DNA of 64,000 nt from positions 97,169 through 161,168 of the forward strand of contig NZ_BSPC01000014.1 in the NCBI RefSeq assembly GCF_030160835.1, given 5' to 3'. Positions 1 to 8,064 of the stretch are shown in pieces. Made by a program: the position numbers and the translations under genes. Below the pieces are notes generated by a model. The model saw only the letters and a program-made list of their open reading frames with translations. It did no database searches and was not told the DNA's origin. Every line of letters starts with the position of its first letter. The stretch's first letter is position 1. The stretch comes from Labrys miyagiensis. GTDB lineage: Bacteria > Pseudomonadota > Alphaproteobacteria > Rhizobiales > Labraceae.

Positions 1-2
1 CC

Positions 3-701
3 CGGGACTTTTCGGCGCTTGTCCTGGTGGCGCGCAGCCGCGCCAATCTCGAGGAGACGGCAAAGGCGGTGGAGGCGGCCGGCGCCAGGACGCTCGTCCT
101 CGACGGCGATCTCGCCCTGCCTTCGGTGGCGCAGGCCGTGGTCGATCAGACGCTGCAGGCCTTTGGCCGCATCGATGCGCTGCTCAACATTGCCGGCGCC
201 GTGCCGCAGATCGACCTCTTCGAGATGACCGACGAACAGTGGGAGAACGGCCTCGCCCTAAAGCTGCACGGCGCCCGGCGGCTCACCATCGCCGCCTGGC
301 CGGCCCTGAAGGCGGCGCGGGGATCGGTGGTGCTGATGTCGGGCAACTCCGCTTTGTTCCCGAAGGCGCCCTATGCCGCCGTTGGCACGATCAACGCCGC
401 CATCGTGGCGCTGGCGAAGGCCTTTTCCGATCGCGGCATCGCCGACGGCGTACAGGTCAACAGTGTCCTGCCCGGCCCGGTGATGACGGGCCGCCGCCGC
501 TCCTATCTCCAGCACTGGGCGCCGCTGCACGCCATGACGGTGGAGGAGGCGACCGCCAACTTCCCGAAGGAAGCCGGCATTGCCCGCTATGGCGAGCCGG
601 AGGAAATCGCCGAGCTTATGGCCTTCCTGGTCTCGCCGGGCGCCCGCTGGATGACGGGTTCGACGCTGCGCATGGATGGCGGCGAGGTGAAGTCGATCTG
701 A
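3..701 (+). CDS. SDR family oxidoreductase, 5' end outside window
   Basis: This is the C-terminal 232 residues or so of a short-chain dehydrogenase/reductase; the reading frame is open to the window edge, so the TGxxxGxG cofactor motif lies outside. Visible family marks are the second-strand LVARSRANL segment, the D-G-D acidic strand end, the NIAGAVPQ (NxAG) motif and a C-terminal TGSTLRMDGGE. The active-site region is unusual: after the serine of VVLMSGNS the expected YxxxK reads YAAVG, so the catalytic lysine is replaced by glycine, as in some divergent SDRs with a GxxNAA helix. Substrate is unknown. A GTG at 27 is only an internal codon. Family assignment is firm; catalytic competence is uncertain. 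Confidence 0.85.
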   Translation, partial: RDFSALVLVARSRANLEETAKAVEAAGARTLVLDGDLALPSVAQAVVDQTLQAFGRIDALLNIAGAVPQIDLFEMTDEQWENGLALKLHGARRLTIAAWPALKAARGSVVLMSGNSALFPKAPYAAVGTINAAIVALAKAFSDRGIADGVQVNSVLPGPVMTGRRRSYLQHWAPLHAMTVEEATANFPKEAGIARYGEPEEIAELMAFLVSPGARWMTGSTLRMDGGEVKSI

Positions 702-1864
702 GGCTGCCTGAACGAAAAATCGCGGGAACCTCGACTTTTTGTCATCACCGGGCTTGACCCGTCGGGATCGAGGGTGACGCGAACATGACCATAAGGACAT
801 TCAGCCGATCACGTTGGACAAACGCAGAACTGGTGTTGACTTTCGTTCGCTCCCATGTTTTATTCCCTAACGGAATGAGGCGTCAGCGGCCGGCGTAGGT
901 ACAACCCGACCCCGAACGCTTCCATCCACCCCGACAGCCTATCCAGGTGGTAGGCGCATGCGGCGGTCCTGCTTCTCTCGAAGCGGCCTTCAGGGGGTGA
1001 CGAGCGGGACAGAGGGATCGGCACCCCATGGAAGTGCCACGCGGTCCCTGGACGGAGCGTGAAGGGCTTGAGCCCGGCAACGCCTTCGTCCCATCTCCCG
1101 CCGATGCGGTGAAGACGGCTCATGCCACTGTCCGGCCAGGACTGCAGCGCTGAGCCCCTTGACCGAGCCGGCTGGCTCAGGTTCGGATGGTCCGTGCCAT
1201 CCGCTCCCGGCTCGCCTCCGCCTTCATAAGGCGGAAAAAACAGGTGGCCTTGCACGCCTTGTCAGCGTGCCAGGCAACCGGAACAGGGCGATGGCGGCCT
1301 GCACCGACAGTGCGGCCAGCATCTTCCATGATCCTGCTTTCACGGCTGCTCCGCAGCCGCCATCGCCCGGTCTCCTCATCAACCCAGCCGGAAAGGGCGT
1401 GGGAACGAGAGCGTTTGGGAATTGCGGTGAGAAAACAGCGGAGGCGAAAGAAGCTGGCGCTTGGGGATCGTCAAGAAATTTCCCGGCGCATGCGCGCCTC
1501 TCCCTTGTGAACGCTTCCTGGCGGATGGCACGGTGCCAGAATCGGCGGCGTCGTATCGATCAGAACCGCGTGAGTGGGATGTAGTCTGTCCGTCTTGTCC
1601 GCCGGGGCTTGCCCGGATGATGGAGTGCTGGGATATGGCCACCAAGCCGCGACCACCGGGGCAGCGGAGCGCGGGCGATCACTTTCGTGCCATCGGCTCA
1701 AAAATGCTCAACACCTTTTGGATTAGGCAGCCTTATTGACCTAGAAAACACCAAAATCAATCTCTATTCATAGAGGGTGGTATACCCCGAACGTCCGAGG
1801 CTGGGATCGCGTCGAGCTGGGTGTGCTTTATATAGTCGCCGTAGGCACGATGGGTCCCCGAACA
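702..1864. other. 1.16 kb region without a convincing gene
   Basis: No reading frame here has both a plausible protein and a start signal. The open frames on both strands are rich in R, S, P and G and look like chance frames in GC-rich DNA. Short hairpins occur, for example near 1186-1205 and 1246-1278, and a fragment at about 740-780 resembles half of a common intergenic palindrome (gtcatcaccgggcttgaccc). The 3' end (1730-1800) is AT-rich and probably holds the promoter of the following protease gene. It could be a decayed gene or hold an unrecognised RNA; I cannot decide which. Confidence 0.5.
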
Positions 1865-3199
1865 ATGAACAAGCTTTCCATTCTTCTTTGCGGCGCCGCC
1901 CTGGGCGCGATGGCCACCGTTGCGGTGACGCATCCGCAACTGCTTCTGGTCGGGCATGCGCGTGCGGCCGATTCGGACGCCTACAAGCAACTCAACCTGT
2001 TCGGCGATGTGTTCGAGCATGTGCGCGACGACTACGTCGAAAAGCCCGACGACAGCAAGCTGGTGGCGGCGGCACTCGATGGCATGCTCACCTCGCTCGA
2101 CCCGCATTCGAACTACATGGACGCCAAGAGCTTCCAGGACATGCAGGAGCAGACCTCCGGCCAGTTCGGCGGCATCGGCGCCGAAGTCTCGGCTGAGAAC
2201 GGCGTGATCAAGATTGTCTCTCCGATCGATGATTCGCCAGCCGCCAAGGCCGGCGTCCTGGCCGGCGACAGCATCATCGCCGTCGATGGCGTCTCGATCC
2301 AGGGCATGACGCTGGAGCAGGCGGTCGCCAAGCTGCGCGGGCCGATCCACACGCCCGTCACCTTGAAGATCCAGCGCCCCGGCAAGACCGATCCCTTCGA
2401 CGTCAAGCTGATACGCGATATCGTCAAGGTCGCCTCGGTGAATTCGCGCAAGCTCGGCGACGATATCGGCTATATCCGCATCAGCCAGTTCACCGAACAG
2501 ACCTTTGAGGGTCTGAAGAAGAGCCTGGACAAGCTGAACAAGGACATCGGCAAGGACAAGCTCAAGGGCTATGTCATCGACCTGCGCGATGATCCAGGCG
2601 GCCTGCTCGACCAGGCGATCGCGGTGTCCGGCGCCTTCCTCGGCCGCGGCGAGGTCGTCACCACCCGCGGGCGCAATCCCGACGACGTGCAGCGCTTCAC
2701 CGCCAGCGGAACCGACCTGACCGGCGGCAAGCCGCTGATCGTGCTGGTCAATGGCGGCTCGGCCTCGGCTTCGGAAATCGTCGCGGGCGCCCTGCAGGAT
2801 CATCGCCGCGCCACCATCCTCGGCACGCGCTCCTTCGGCAAGGGCTCGGTGCAGACCATCATCCCGCTGCAGGGCGATGGCGCCCTGCGCCTGACCACGG
2901 CGCGCTACTACACGCCGTCGGGCCGCTCGATCCAGGCCAAGGGCATCGAGCCGGAGATCGTGGTGACCGAGAACGTCCCGGCCGACCTCAAGGGCGAGGA
3001 CGAGACCCATGGCGAGGCCGGCCTCAAGGGCCATCTCGCCAATCCGGGCGACGACAAGTCGGAGGAGGGCGGCTCCTCGGCCTATGTGCCGGCCGACGAG
3101 AAGGACGACACCCAGCTCCAGGCGGCGATCAAGCTGCTCGAGGGCACGCAGAAGAGCGCCTACTTCCCGCCGGATACGAAGGCCGCCATTCCGAACTAA
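1865..3199 (+). CDS. ctpA: S41 family C-terminal processing protease
   Basis: The 444-residue product is a carboxyl-terminal processing protease acting in the periplasm. It starts with a signal peptide (MNKLSILLCGAALGAMATVAV, cleavage near HARAAD), followed by a leader helix (DVFEHVRDDYVEKPD), a PDZ domain at about residues 85-165 (FGGIGAEVS to the LRGP motif) and the S41 catalytic domain. The nucleophile lies in GGSASASEIVAGALQD near residue 300, and the general-base lysine in RSFGKGSVQ near residue 324. A highly charged acidic tail follows. I chose ATG 1865 over an in-frame upstream start because it gives a clean signal peptide. Such proteases trim or degrade envelope proteins and often control murein hydrolases; here the gene stands alone. 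Confidence 0.93.
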   Translation: MNKLSILLCGAALGAMATVAVTHPQLLLVGHARAADSDAYKQLNLFGDVFEHVRDDYVEKPDDSKLVAAALDGMLTSLDPHSNYMDAKSFQDMQEQTSGQFGGIGAEVSAENGVIKIVSPIDDSPAAKAGVLAGDSIIAVDGVSIQGMTLEQAVAKLRGPIHTPVTLKIQRPGKTDPFDVKLIRDIVKVASVNSRKLGDDIGYIRISQFTEQTFEGLKKSLDKLNKDIGKDKLKGYVIDLRDDPGGLLDQAIAVSGAFLGRGEVVTTRGRNPDDVQRFTASGTDLTGGKPLIVLVNGGSASASEIVAGALQDHRRATILGTRSFGKGSVQTIIPLQGDGALRLTTARYYTPSGRSIQAKGIEPEIVVTENVPADLKGEDETHGEAGLKGHLANPGDDKSEEGGSSAYVPADEKDDTQLQAAIKLLEGTQKSAYFPPDTKAAIPN

Positions 3200-3221
3200 G
3201 ATCTCGCGGCATGGTAAAGAT

Positions 3222-3247
3222 TCGGCCTGATCCATGGATCGGGCCGG
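3222..3247. other. stem-loop after ctpA
   Basis: A near-palindrome centred on CCATGG (tcggcctgat..atcgggccgga) lies 23 bases after the ctpA stop. It lacks a T-run, so it may be a Rho-independent terminator remnant or a transcript-stabilising hairpin. Confidence 0.35.
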
Positions 3248-3437
3248 AAGCCGCTGTGCGTCTGCGTGTTGGTCTTGTCCGAGGTTGAGCCCACCGCGCG
3301 ATTTGGTGCGTCACGTCGAACGGAGCTTCCGGGCTTCGTCCGATGTCACATTAACCCTTCCTTAAGGATTGCATTGATCCAGCCCCTTCCCTTGTCCCTA
3401 ATTGCCCGCGGCGGGCGGCAATACGGTGGCAACGATA

Positions 3438-4100
3438 ATGTGGCGCTGGTTCAGTCTCTCCGCTTGGGTTCTGTCTTTCTGCACGGCGATTGCCGGCAGC
3501 GCCGGAGCATCGCCCCACACCCAGGCGACCGGCGTGACCATCCCTCCGGCGACCTATGCGATCATCGGCGGCCCGACGCGCATTCCCCATGGCTGGGTGG
3601 ATTTTTGCGGACGCCGGCCCGAGGAATGCAAGGTACCGCCGCTGCCGGCAGTCGACGTCAAGCTGAGCCTCCACACCTGGCAGATCCTTGACCGCATCAA
3701 CCGCGAGGTGAATGCCGCCATCGTGCCGATCAGCAATCTCGACCATTGGGGAACCACGGTCGATCACTGGGACTATCCCGTGGACGGCATGGGCGACTGC
3801 AAGATCTACGCGCTCGAGAAACGCAGACTGTTGATGGAAGAGGGGTTTCCGCGCCAGGCCCTGCTCATGACGATCGTCCGCGACCTGAACGGGGAGGGGC
3901 ATGCCATCCTCACCGTGAAGACGGATCGCGGCGATTTCATCCTCGACAATATGGTTGGCAATATTCGCTCCTGGGACGCGACCGGCTACGAGTTCTATTC
4001 GCGCCAATCCCAGGAGAATCCCAATGTCTGGGTGGCGATCGAGCCAGGCGTCGCGGGCGTGCCCGAGGCATCCACCCGGCTCGCCAACAGCGCCAATTGA
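3438..4100 (+). CDS. transglutaminase-like cysteine peptidase (BTLCP family)
   Basis: The 220-residue protein belongs to the bacterial transglutaminase-like cysteine proteinase family. The Cys-His-Asp triad is visible as GDCKIYA (Cys near 120), EGHAILTV (His near 154) and FILDN (Asp near 169). A signal peptide (MWRWFSLSAWVLSFCTAIAGSAGA) predicts export. In relatives such as LapG of Pseudomonas the enzyme cleaves a giant surface adhesin under c-di-GMP control, but no LapD or adhesin gene is in this window, so that role is only a family suggestion. An earlier in-frame TTG at 3402 exists; ATG 3438 places the signal peptide at the N-terminus and is preferred. Confidence 0.87.
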   Translation: MWRWFSLSAWVLSFCTAIAGSAGASPHTQATGVTIPPATYAIIGGPTRIPHGWVDFCGRRPEECKVPPLPAVDVKLSLHTWQILDRINREVNAAIVPISNLDHWGTTVDHWDYPVDGMGDCKIYALEKRRLLMEEGFPRQALLMTIVRDLNGEGHAILTVKTDRGDFILDNMVGNIRSWDATGYEFYSRQSQENPNVWVAIEPGVAGVPEASTRLANSAN

Positions 4101-4116
4101 CCGAAAGCCCGTGCCG

Positions 4117-4443
4117 TCAGGGCGCTCTCTGCTCCAGGGTCGCCACCCAGGCGCTATCCGGGCCGCGGGCGAAATGGATGGTCACAACCTCAGCCGAGGC
4201 GGTCGGCGTCTTCTTCACGCTGGTCGAGCAGATCACGCCGGGCGCGCCGGTGGCGGCCTTGCAGGATTTGATCGTAGCGGTTTCATGCTGCGATTGGGCA
4301 TTGCCTTGCGCAACCGCCGGGATGGCCCGATAGGCGGCAGTCGCCTCCGCGTCGCTGGGCTGGTCGAGGAAGACCGCGGCCGCGGCACTCCCGATCGGCG
4401 CGGCCGCCAGCAAGAGAACAAGGATGGTGAGACGAAGGGGCAT
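4117..4443 (-). CDS. small secreted hypothetical protein
   Basis: The product is a 108-residue protein with a clear signal peptide (MPLRLTILVLLLAAAPIGSAAAA) and a mature part of about 85 residues containing two cysteines (KSCKAA and VICST) that could form a disulfide. ATG 4443 was chosen because AAGGAGAG lies just upstream; an in-frame ATG at 4506 has none and would spoil the signal peptide. No family was recognised. It converges with the BTLCP gene, whose stop is only 16 bases away, and has no operon partner. Confidence 0.65.
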   Translation of the reverse strand: MPLRLTILVLLLAAAPIGSAAAAVFLDQPSDAEATAAYRAIPAVAQGNAQSQHETATIKSCKAATGAPGVICSTSVKKTPTASAEVVTIHFARGPDSAWVATLEQRAP

Positions 4444-4509
4444 GGCCAACTCTCCTTCTCTTGTCGAGCCAGCACCAATAATTCGGACCAATGCCGGGAT
4501 TGACAAAGT

Positions 4510-4529
4510 CCGCCAGCCGAAGCTGGCGG
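4510..4529. other. hairpin with UUCG loop on the minus strand
   Basis: Perfect 8-bp arms CCGCCAGC and GCTGGCGG enclose CGAA, which on the minus strand is the very stable UUCG tetraloop. It lies between the aminotransferase and the small secreted protein gene. The rest of 4444-4811 shows no gene; the T-run is weak, so a terminator role is only possible. Confidence 0.4.
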
Positions 4530-4811
4530 CAGTTTAAGTTGGAAGTCACGACGTGTCTCGCCATCCCTCGAACAGAGTGACGTAAAGGCACCATATAAGT
4601 ATGGCATTTTGGTGTGGTGATAGTTGGGCACTCATATGAGAAACTGAGGAGATCTTGAGTCAGGGCTCGACTCCACGTGCTTTTCTGAAGACAACAGACC
4701 GGGGACGGCCCTCTGCTCTTTGGCTGGCCTGACGCTGCCCCGCCGAGCCTGCTCCTGGAATGGACGAGTTTGGCCGGCTCTGCCGCTATCGGGATCGCTC
4801 CGGCGATGGGT

Positions 4812-6026
4812 TCAGAGCGATTCCCGGATGACCTTCCCCAGCCGCTCGATGCCCTGGTCGATCGCCTCGTCGCCGGCCAGCGAGAAGCTGAGACGGATGG
4901 TGTTCGCGCCAGTGCCGTCAGCATGGAAAGCACGGCCGGGCACGAAGGCGATGCGCGCCGTCTCGATCGCCCTGGCCAGCAGTTCGGCCCCGTCGAGCCG
5001 TTCGGGCAGGGTGACCCAGATGAACATGCCACCCTCCGGCCGCGTCCAGCTCACGCCATCAGGCATATGGCGCCCGAGGGCGGCGAGCATGCGGTCGCGG
5101 CGGTGGCGATAGGCGCCGCGGATCTTCTCGACCTGGTCCGGGAAGGCGTGCTCGGCGACGTGGTGCATCGCCATCTGGTTGATGGTGGGGCTGTGCAGGT
5201 CGGAGGCCTGCTTCATCAGCACGAGCTTGCGGATCACCGGGGCGGCGGCGCAGATCCAGCCCATGCGCAGGCCCGGCGACAGAGTCTTGGAGAAGCTGCC
5301 GCAGGAGATGGTGCGCGTGGCGTCGATGTCGCCATGCCTGACGACGTCCAGCGCCAGCATCGAGGGCACAGCGGTACCGTCATAGCGCAGCGACTGATAG
5401 GCCGTGTCCTCGATCACCACGATGTCGAGCTCTTCGGCGAGGTCGAGCACGCGCTCGCGCGCCGCCTTGTCGAGCGTCTCGCCGGTGGGATTGGCGAAAT
5501 CAGGCGTGAGATAGGCGAACTTCACCTGGCCCCCCGCCTTCTCGGCGGCCTCCCGGTAGGCGGCCGGCGTGCGGTTGCCATGCATCGGTGTCAGCTGGTC
5601 ATAGCGCGGCTCATAGGCGTTGAAGGCCTGCAGCGCGCCCAGATAGGTCGGCCAGGTGACGAGGGCGGTATCGCCGGGCGAAAGCAGGAGCTTGCCGAGA
5701 TAGTCGAGCGCCTGCTGCGATCCCGAGGTGATCAGGATGTTGTCGGGCCTGCAAGCGACGCCAAGCGCCGTCATCTGCCCCATCACCCAGTCGCGCAGGG
5801 CCGGGAAGCCCTCGCTGGTGGAATATTGCAGGGCGGCACCGGCGCTGCCATCGGCCAGCACGCTGGCATAGGCCTCGCGGAACGCCTCCTTCGGGAAAAG
5901 AGCGGGATCGGGAATGCCGCCGGCGAAGGAAATGATGTCGGGCTGCTCCAGGAGCTTGAGCAATTCGCGGATTTCCGACGCCCGCATCCGCCCCGAGCGC
6001 GTGGCGAAGATCGCTTCCCAGTCCAA
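4812..6026 (-). CDS. PLP-dependent aminotransferase, LysN/2-aminoadipate type
   Basis: This fold-type I aminotransferase of 404 residues resembles the LysN/ARO8-like group (2-aminoadipate, branched-chain or aromatic donors). The family pattern RASEIRELLKLLEQPDIISFAGG sits at the N-terminus, followed by YSTSEGFPALR, the ITSGSQQALDYLGK helix, DFANPTGET and the Schiff-base motif SFSKTLSPGLR (Lys near 245); RLSFS holds the carboxylate-binding arginine. TTG 6026 is preferred: AGGAGG stands 8 bases upstream and it gives the usual family N-terminus (xDWEAIF). ATG 6062 is possible but has no ribosome site and falls where the -10 element would be. A 15-bp palindrome lies just upstream. Confidence 0.88.
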   Translation of the reverse strand: MDWEAIFATRSGRMRASEIRELLKLLEQPDIISFAGGIPDPALFPKEAFREAYASVLADGSAGAALQYSTSEGFPALRDWVMGQMTALGVACRPDNILITSGSQQALDYLGKLLLSPGDTALVTWPTYLGALQAFNAYEPRYDQLTPMHGNRTPAAYREAAEKAGGQVKFAYLTPDFANPTGETLDKAARERVLDLAEELDIVVIEDTAYQSLRYDGTAVPSMLALDVVRHGDIDATRTISCGSFSKTLSPGLRMGWICAAAPVIRKLVLMKQASDLHSPTINQMAMHHVAEHAFPDQVEKIRGAYRHRRDRMLAALGRHMPDGVSWTRPEGGMFIWVTLPERLDGAELLARAIETARIAFVPGRAFHADGTGANTIRLSFSLAGDEAIDQGIERLGKVIRESL

Positions 6027-6070
6027 GGCCGTATCCTCCTGAAGGCTTGTTGCAGACACCATGCGCCCGT

Positions 6071-6107
6071 CCGAAAAATATGTCAATAATACTGACATAT
6101 TTTTCGG
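6071..6107 (-). promoter_or_regulatory. perfect 15-bp inverted repeat, probable operator of the aminotransferase
   Basis: Arms CCGAAAAATATGTCA (6071-6085) and its exact complement (6093-6107) flank the 7-base spacer ATAATAC. On the minus strand TTGACA (6086-6081) falls across the arm and spacer and could be the -35 hexamer, placing a weak -10 (CATGGT) near 6063-6058 and transcription start near 6050, 24 bases before the TTG start and upstream of its AGGAGG. A regulator bound here would block the -35 element. The regulator is not identifiable from this window. Confidence 0.6.
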
Positions 6108-6138
6108 ATTGTTGCGCGGCAGAGTGTCTTGGGTTGCG

Positions 6139-6246
6139 CGAGATGAGGCGACTAAAGATGAGGAACGCCTTCGAAGTCCCCTCTCCCCATAAGAACGGGG
6201 CGAGGGGACTTTGAAGGCGTGCTTCATTCTCGAATGCCTCATCTCG
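6139..6246. repeat. nested palindromic repeat
   Basis: Outer arms cgagatgaggc and gcctcatctcg enclose a longer hairpin whose arms run about 6167-6189 and 6197-6219 (cgccttcgaagtcccc pairs with ggggactttgaaggcg). The segment gccttcgaag with the adjoining pyrimidine-rich run reappears in the repeat at 62414-62590, so this is a dispersed family. It fills much of the gap between the aminotransferase and the aldo/keto reductase. Confidence 0.7.
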
Positions 6247-6385
6247 CCCGGCCGTTCTTGCCGTCATTACTCCGTTCCGCTTCAAAAATCTCGCCGGCGT
6301 CCCACCTTTCCGATCCCGCCCGCCATGCATAAGTTCGTCCGGTCGGGCCGAGCCTGCTTGGCCCCGCACAACAAGGAGCAATGCC

Positions 6386-7261
6386 ATGTCAGATTTGGAT
6401 GCCGGAAAGTCCGGCAGCTTCAAGATCGGCGGTGATCTTCCCGTCCATCGCCTCGGCTTCGGCGCCATGCGCATTACGGGTTCGGGTGTCTGGGGCCCGC
6501 CGGCGGATCACGCGGAGGCCATTCGCACGCTGAAGCGCTTGCCGGAACTCGGTGTCAATTTCATCGACACGGCCAATTCCTACGGCCCGGACGTGTCGGA
6601 GGAGCTTATCCACGAGGCGCTGCATCCCTATAAGGGCCTGGTCATCGCCACCAAGGCCGGCCTGACGCGCTCCGGCCCCAATATCTGGACGCCGAATGGT
6701 CGGCCCGACCATCTCAAGGCCGGGGCCAAGAAGAGCCTGAGGAAGCTCGGCGTCGAGCGGATCGATCTGTGGCAGCTGCACCGCATCGATCCCAAGGTGC
6801 CGCGCGACGAGCAGTTCGGTGCGGTGAAGGAGCTGCTGGACGAGGGGCTGATCCGCCATGCCGGCCTTAGCGAGGTCTCGGTGGCCGAGATCCAGGCCGC
6901 CGCCAAGATCTTCACGGTGGTGAGCGTGCAGAACCGCTACAACCTCGTCGACCGCGGCAGCGAGGACGTGCTGGACTACTGCGAGAAGCATGGCATCGGC
7001 TTCATTCCCTGGTATCCGCTGGCGGCCGGCGATCTCGCCAAGCCTGGCTCGCTGCTCGACCGTCTCGCCAAGGCGCAGGGCGTCGCGCCGAGCCAGGTGG
7101 CGCTCGCCTGGGTGCTGAAGCGCAGCCCGGTGATGCTGCCCATCCCCGGCACCTCCAAGGTCGCGCATCTGGAAGAGAACGTCGCCGCCGCGAACGTCAC
7201 CCTCTCCGACGCCGATTTCGCCGCGCTCGACAGCGAGGGCAAGAGGGCTTCGGCTGCTTGA
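6386..7261 (+). CDS. aldo/keto reductase
   Basis: The 291-residue product is an NADPH-type aldo/keto reductase of the YdbC/pyridoxal-reductase-like group. The catalytic tetrad is complete: Asp61 and Tyr66 in FIDTANSYG, Lys90 in IATKAG and His132 in LWQLHRID. The cofactor-binding C-terminus carries [22 protein letters not shown] precedes the ATG. It is divergent from the aminotransferase and not obviously joined to the copper operon downstream. Substrate is unknown; general carbonyl detoxification or vitamin B6 salvage are possible. Confidence 0.92.
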   Translation: MSDLDAGKSGSFKIGGDLPVHRLGFGAMRITGSGVWGPPADHAEAIRTLKRLPELGVNFIDTANSYGPDVSEELIHEALHPYKGLVIATKAGLTRSGPNIWTPNGRPDHLKAGAKKSLRKLGVERIDLWQLHRIDPKVPRDEQFGAVKELLDEGLIRHAGLSEVSVAEIQAAAKIFTVVSVQNRYNLVDRGSEDVLDYCEKHGIGFIPWYPLAAGDLAKPGSLLDRLAKAQGVAPSQVALAWVLKRSPVMLPIPGTSKVAHLEENVAAANVTLSDADFAALDSEGKRASAA

Positions 7262-7327
7262 GGCCGTGGCTGCGGAACCATCTTGCGGTGCCCACAATCG
7301 CTAACCCTAAGAGGAAGTGGCGCGACT

Positions 7328-7490
7328 CATCCTTCCCCGGTTTCGGGGAAGGTGGACCGGCGCAGCGGGCCGGAAGGGGTAGAGTGGCGCATACCTATCC
7401 GAAATTAGTGATGTCGCGCCACGCTCCCCCTTCCGTCATTGCTTCGCAATGCCACCTTCCCCGCAGTCGGGGAAGGATTGGCCGCGCCCT
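7328..7490. repeat. mosaic palindromic repeat, copy 1
   Basis: Two G/C-rich hairpins (ccttccccggtttcggggaagg and ccttccccgcagtcggggaagg) bracket a spacer with cctatcc and gccacgctcccccttccg. The same order of modules occurs at 29523-29720, so this is a dispersed intergenic element. It occupies most of 7262-7560, where no gene is seen. Confidence 0.75.
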
Positions 7491-7583
7491 TTTGTACAAA
7501 GTGAGCGTATGCCCTAGCGGGCCCTCGTTTCCGCGTGCGGATTCGTGTCGGCTTGACGCACTGAAAAAAGTTCAAAGCCGTCC

Positions 7584-7611
7584 GGAATAAAGCCGCCCCT
7601 GCCTTGTCTAT
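7584..7611 (+). promoter_or_regulatory. ECF sigma-type promoter of the copper-linked operon
   Basis: GGAATAA (7584-7590) and GTCTA (7606-7610) are separated by 15 bases, the arrangement typical of ECF sigma promoters (compare the RpoE-type GGAACTT and TCTGA/GTCTA elements). It lies 34 bases before the first gene of an operon that itself encodes an ECF sigma factor, which suggests autoregulation. Confidence 0.65.
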
Positions 7612-7644
7612 CTCCCTGACGATGCCTTTCGCTCGGGAGATTCA

Positions 7645-8052
7645 ATGACCCATTCCTTGCCCCCTCGCCCCCGGCTCCGCCACCCTGCCGCGGCCGGCCT
7701 CGCCGGTGCTCTCCTTCTGTCCCTTGCTTCCGCCCTTCAGGCCGGCACGGACGAGAGGCCCTTTCTCGATGCCAATGATGCCGCCATGGCCCGGATGATG
7801 GCCGGCATGGCCGCCAAGCCGACCGGCGATGTCGATCGCGATTTCGTGGCGATGATGGAACCGCATCATCAGGGCGCCATCGAGATGGCTCAGGCCGAGC
7901 TTCGCTACGGCTCCAACGAGCAACTGCGCCGCATCGCCCAGGAGATCATCGTCGAGCAGCAGCAGGAGATCGCGGCGATGCAACTGGCGATCAATGCGCC
8001 GCTGCCGCCCTCCCAGCCGTCCCCCGACCAAGCCACGCCCAATCAGCCGTAA
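7645..8052 (+). CDS. DUF305 secreted protein, probable copper-linked
   Basis: The 135-residue protein has a signal peptide (ending near LASALQAG) and one DUF305 domain, recognised by DRDFVAMMEPHHQGAIEMAQ, with the His74-His75 pair followed by a glutamine- and methionine-rich helix. DUF305 proteins are ferritin-like helical bundles, often found next to copper-handling genes. The C-terminus is a proline-rich tail. GGGAG precedes the ATG. It is the first gene of a tightly spaced operon (12 bases to the next gene) that goes on to CopC and CopD, so a periplasmic metal-binding role is inferred. Confidence 0.85.
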   Translation: MTHSLPPRPRLRHPAAAGLAGALLLSLASALQAGTDERPFLDANDAAMARMMAGMAAKPTGDVDRDFVAMMEPHHQGAIEMAQAELRYGSNEQLRRIAQEIIVEQQQEIAAMQLAINAPLPPSQPSPDQATPNQP

Positions 8053-8064
8053 CAGGAGACTCAC

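Noticed and set aside
860-1255. 131-codon minus-strand frame in the gene-poor region
   Set aside because: Composition is erratic (many R, S, P, H, G), no ribosome site or family features, and other frames of similar quality overlap it.
1757-3235. 492-codon minus-strand frame opposite ctpA
   Set aside because: Low-complexity shadow translation; the plus strand carries all S41 protease motifs.
4770-6089. 439-codon plus-strand frame opposite the aminotransferase
   Set aside because: Shadow frame; the minus strand has complete PLP-enzyme motifs.
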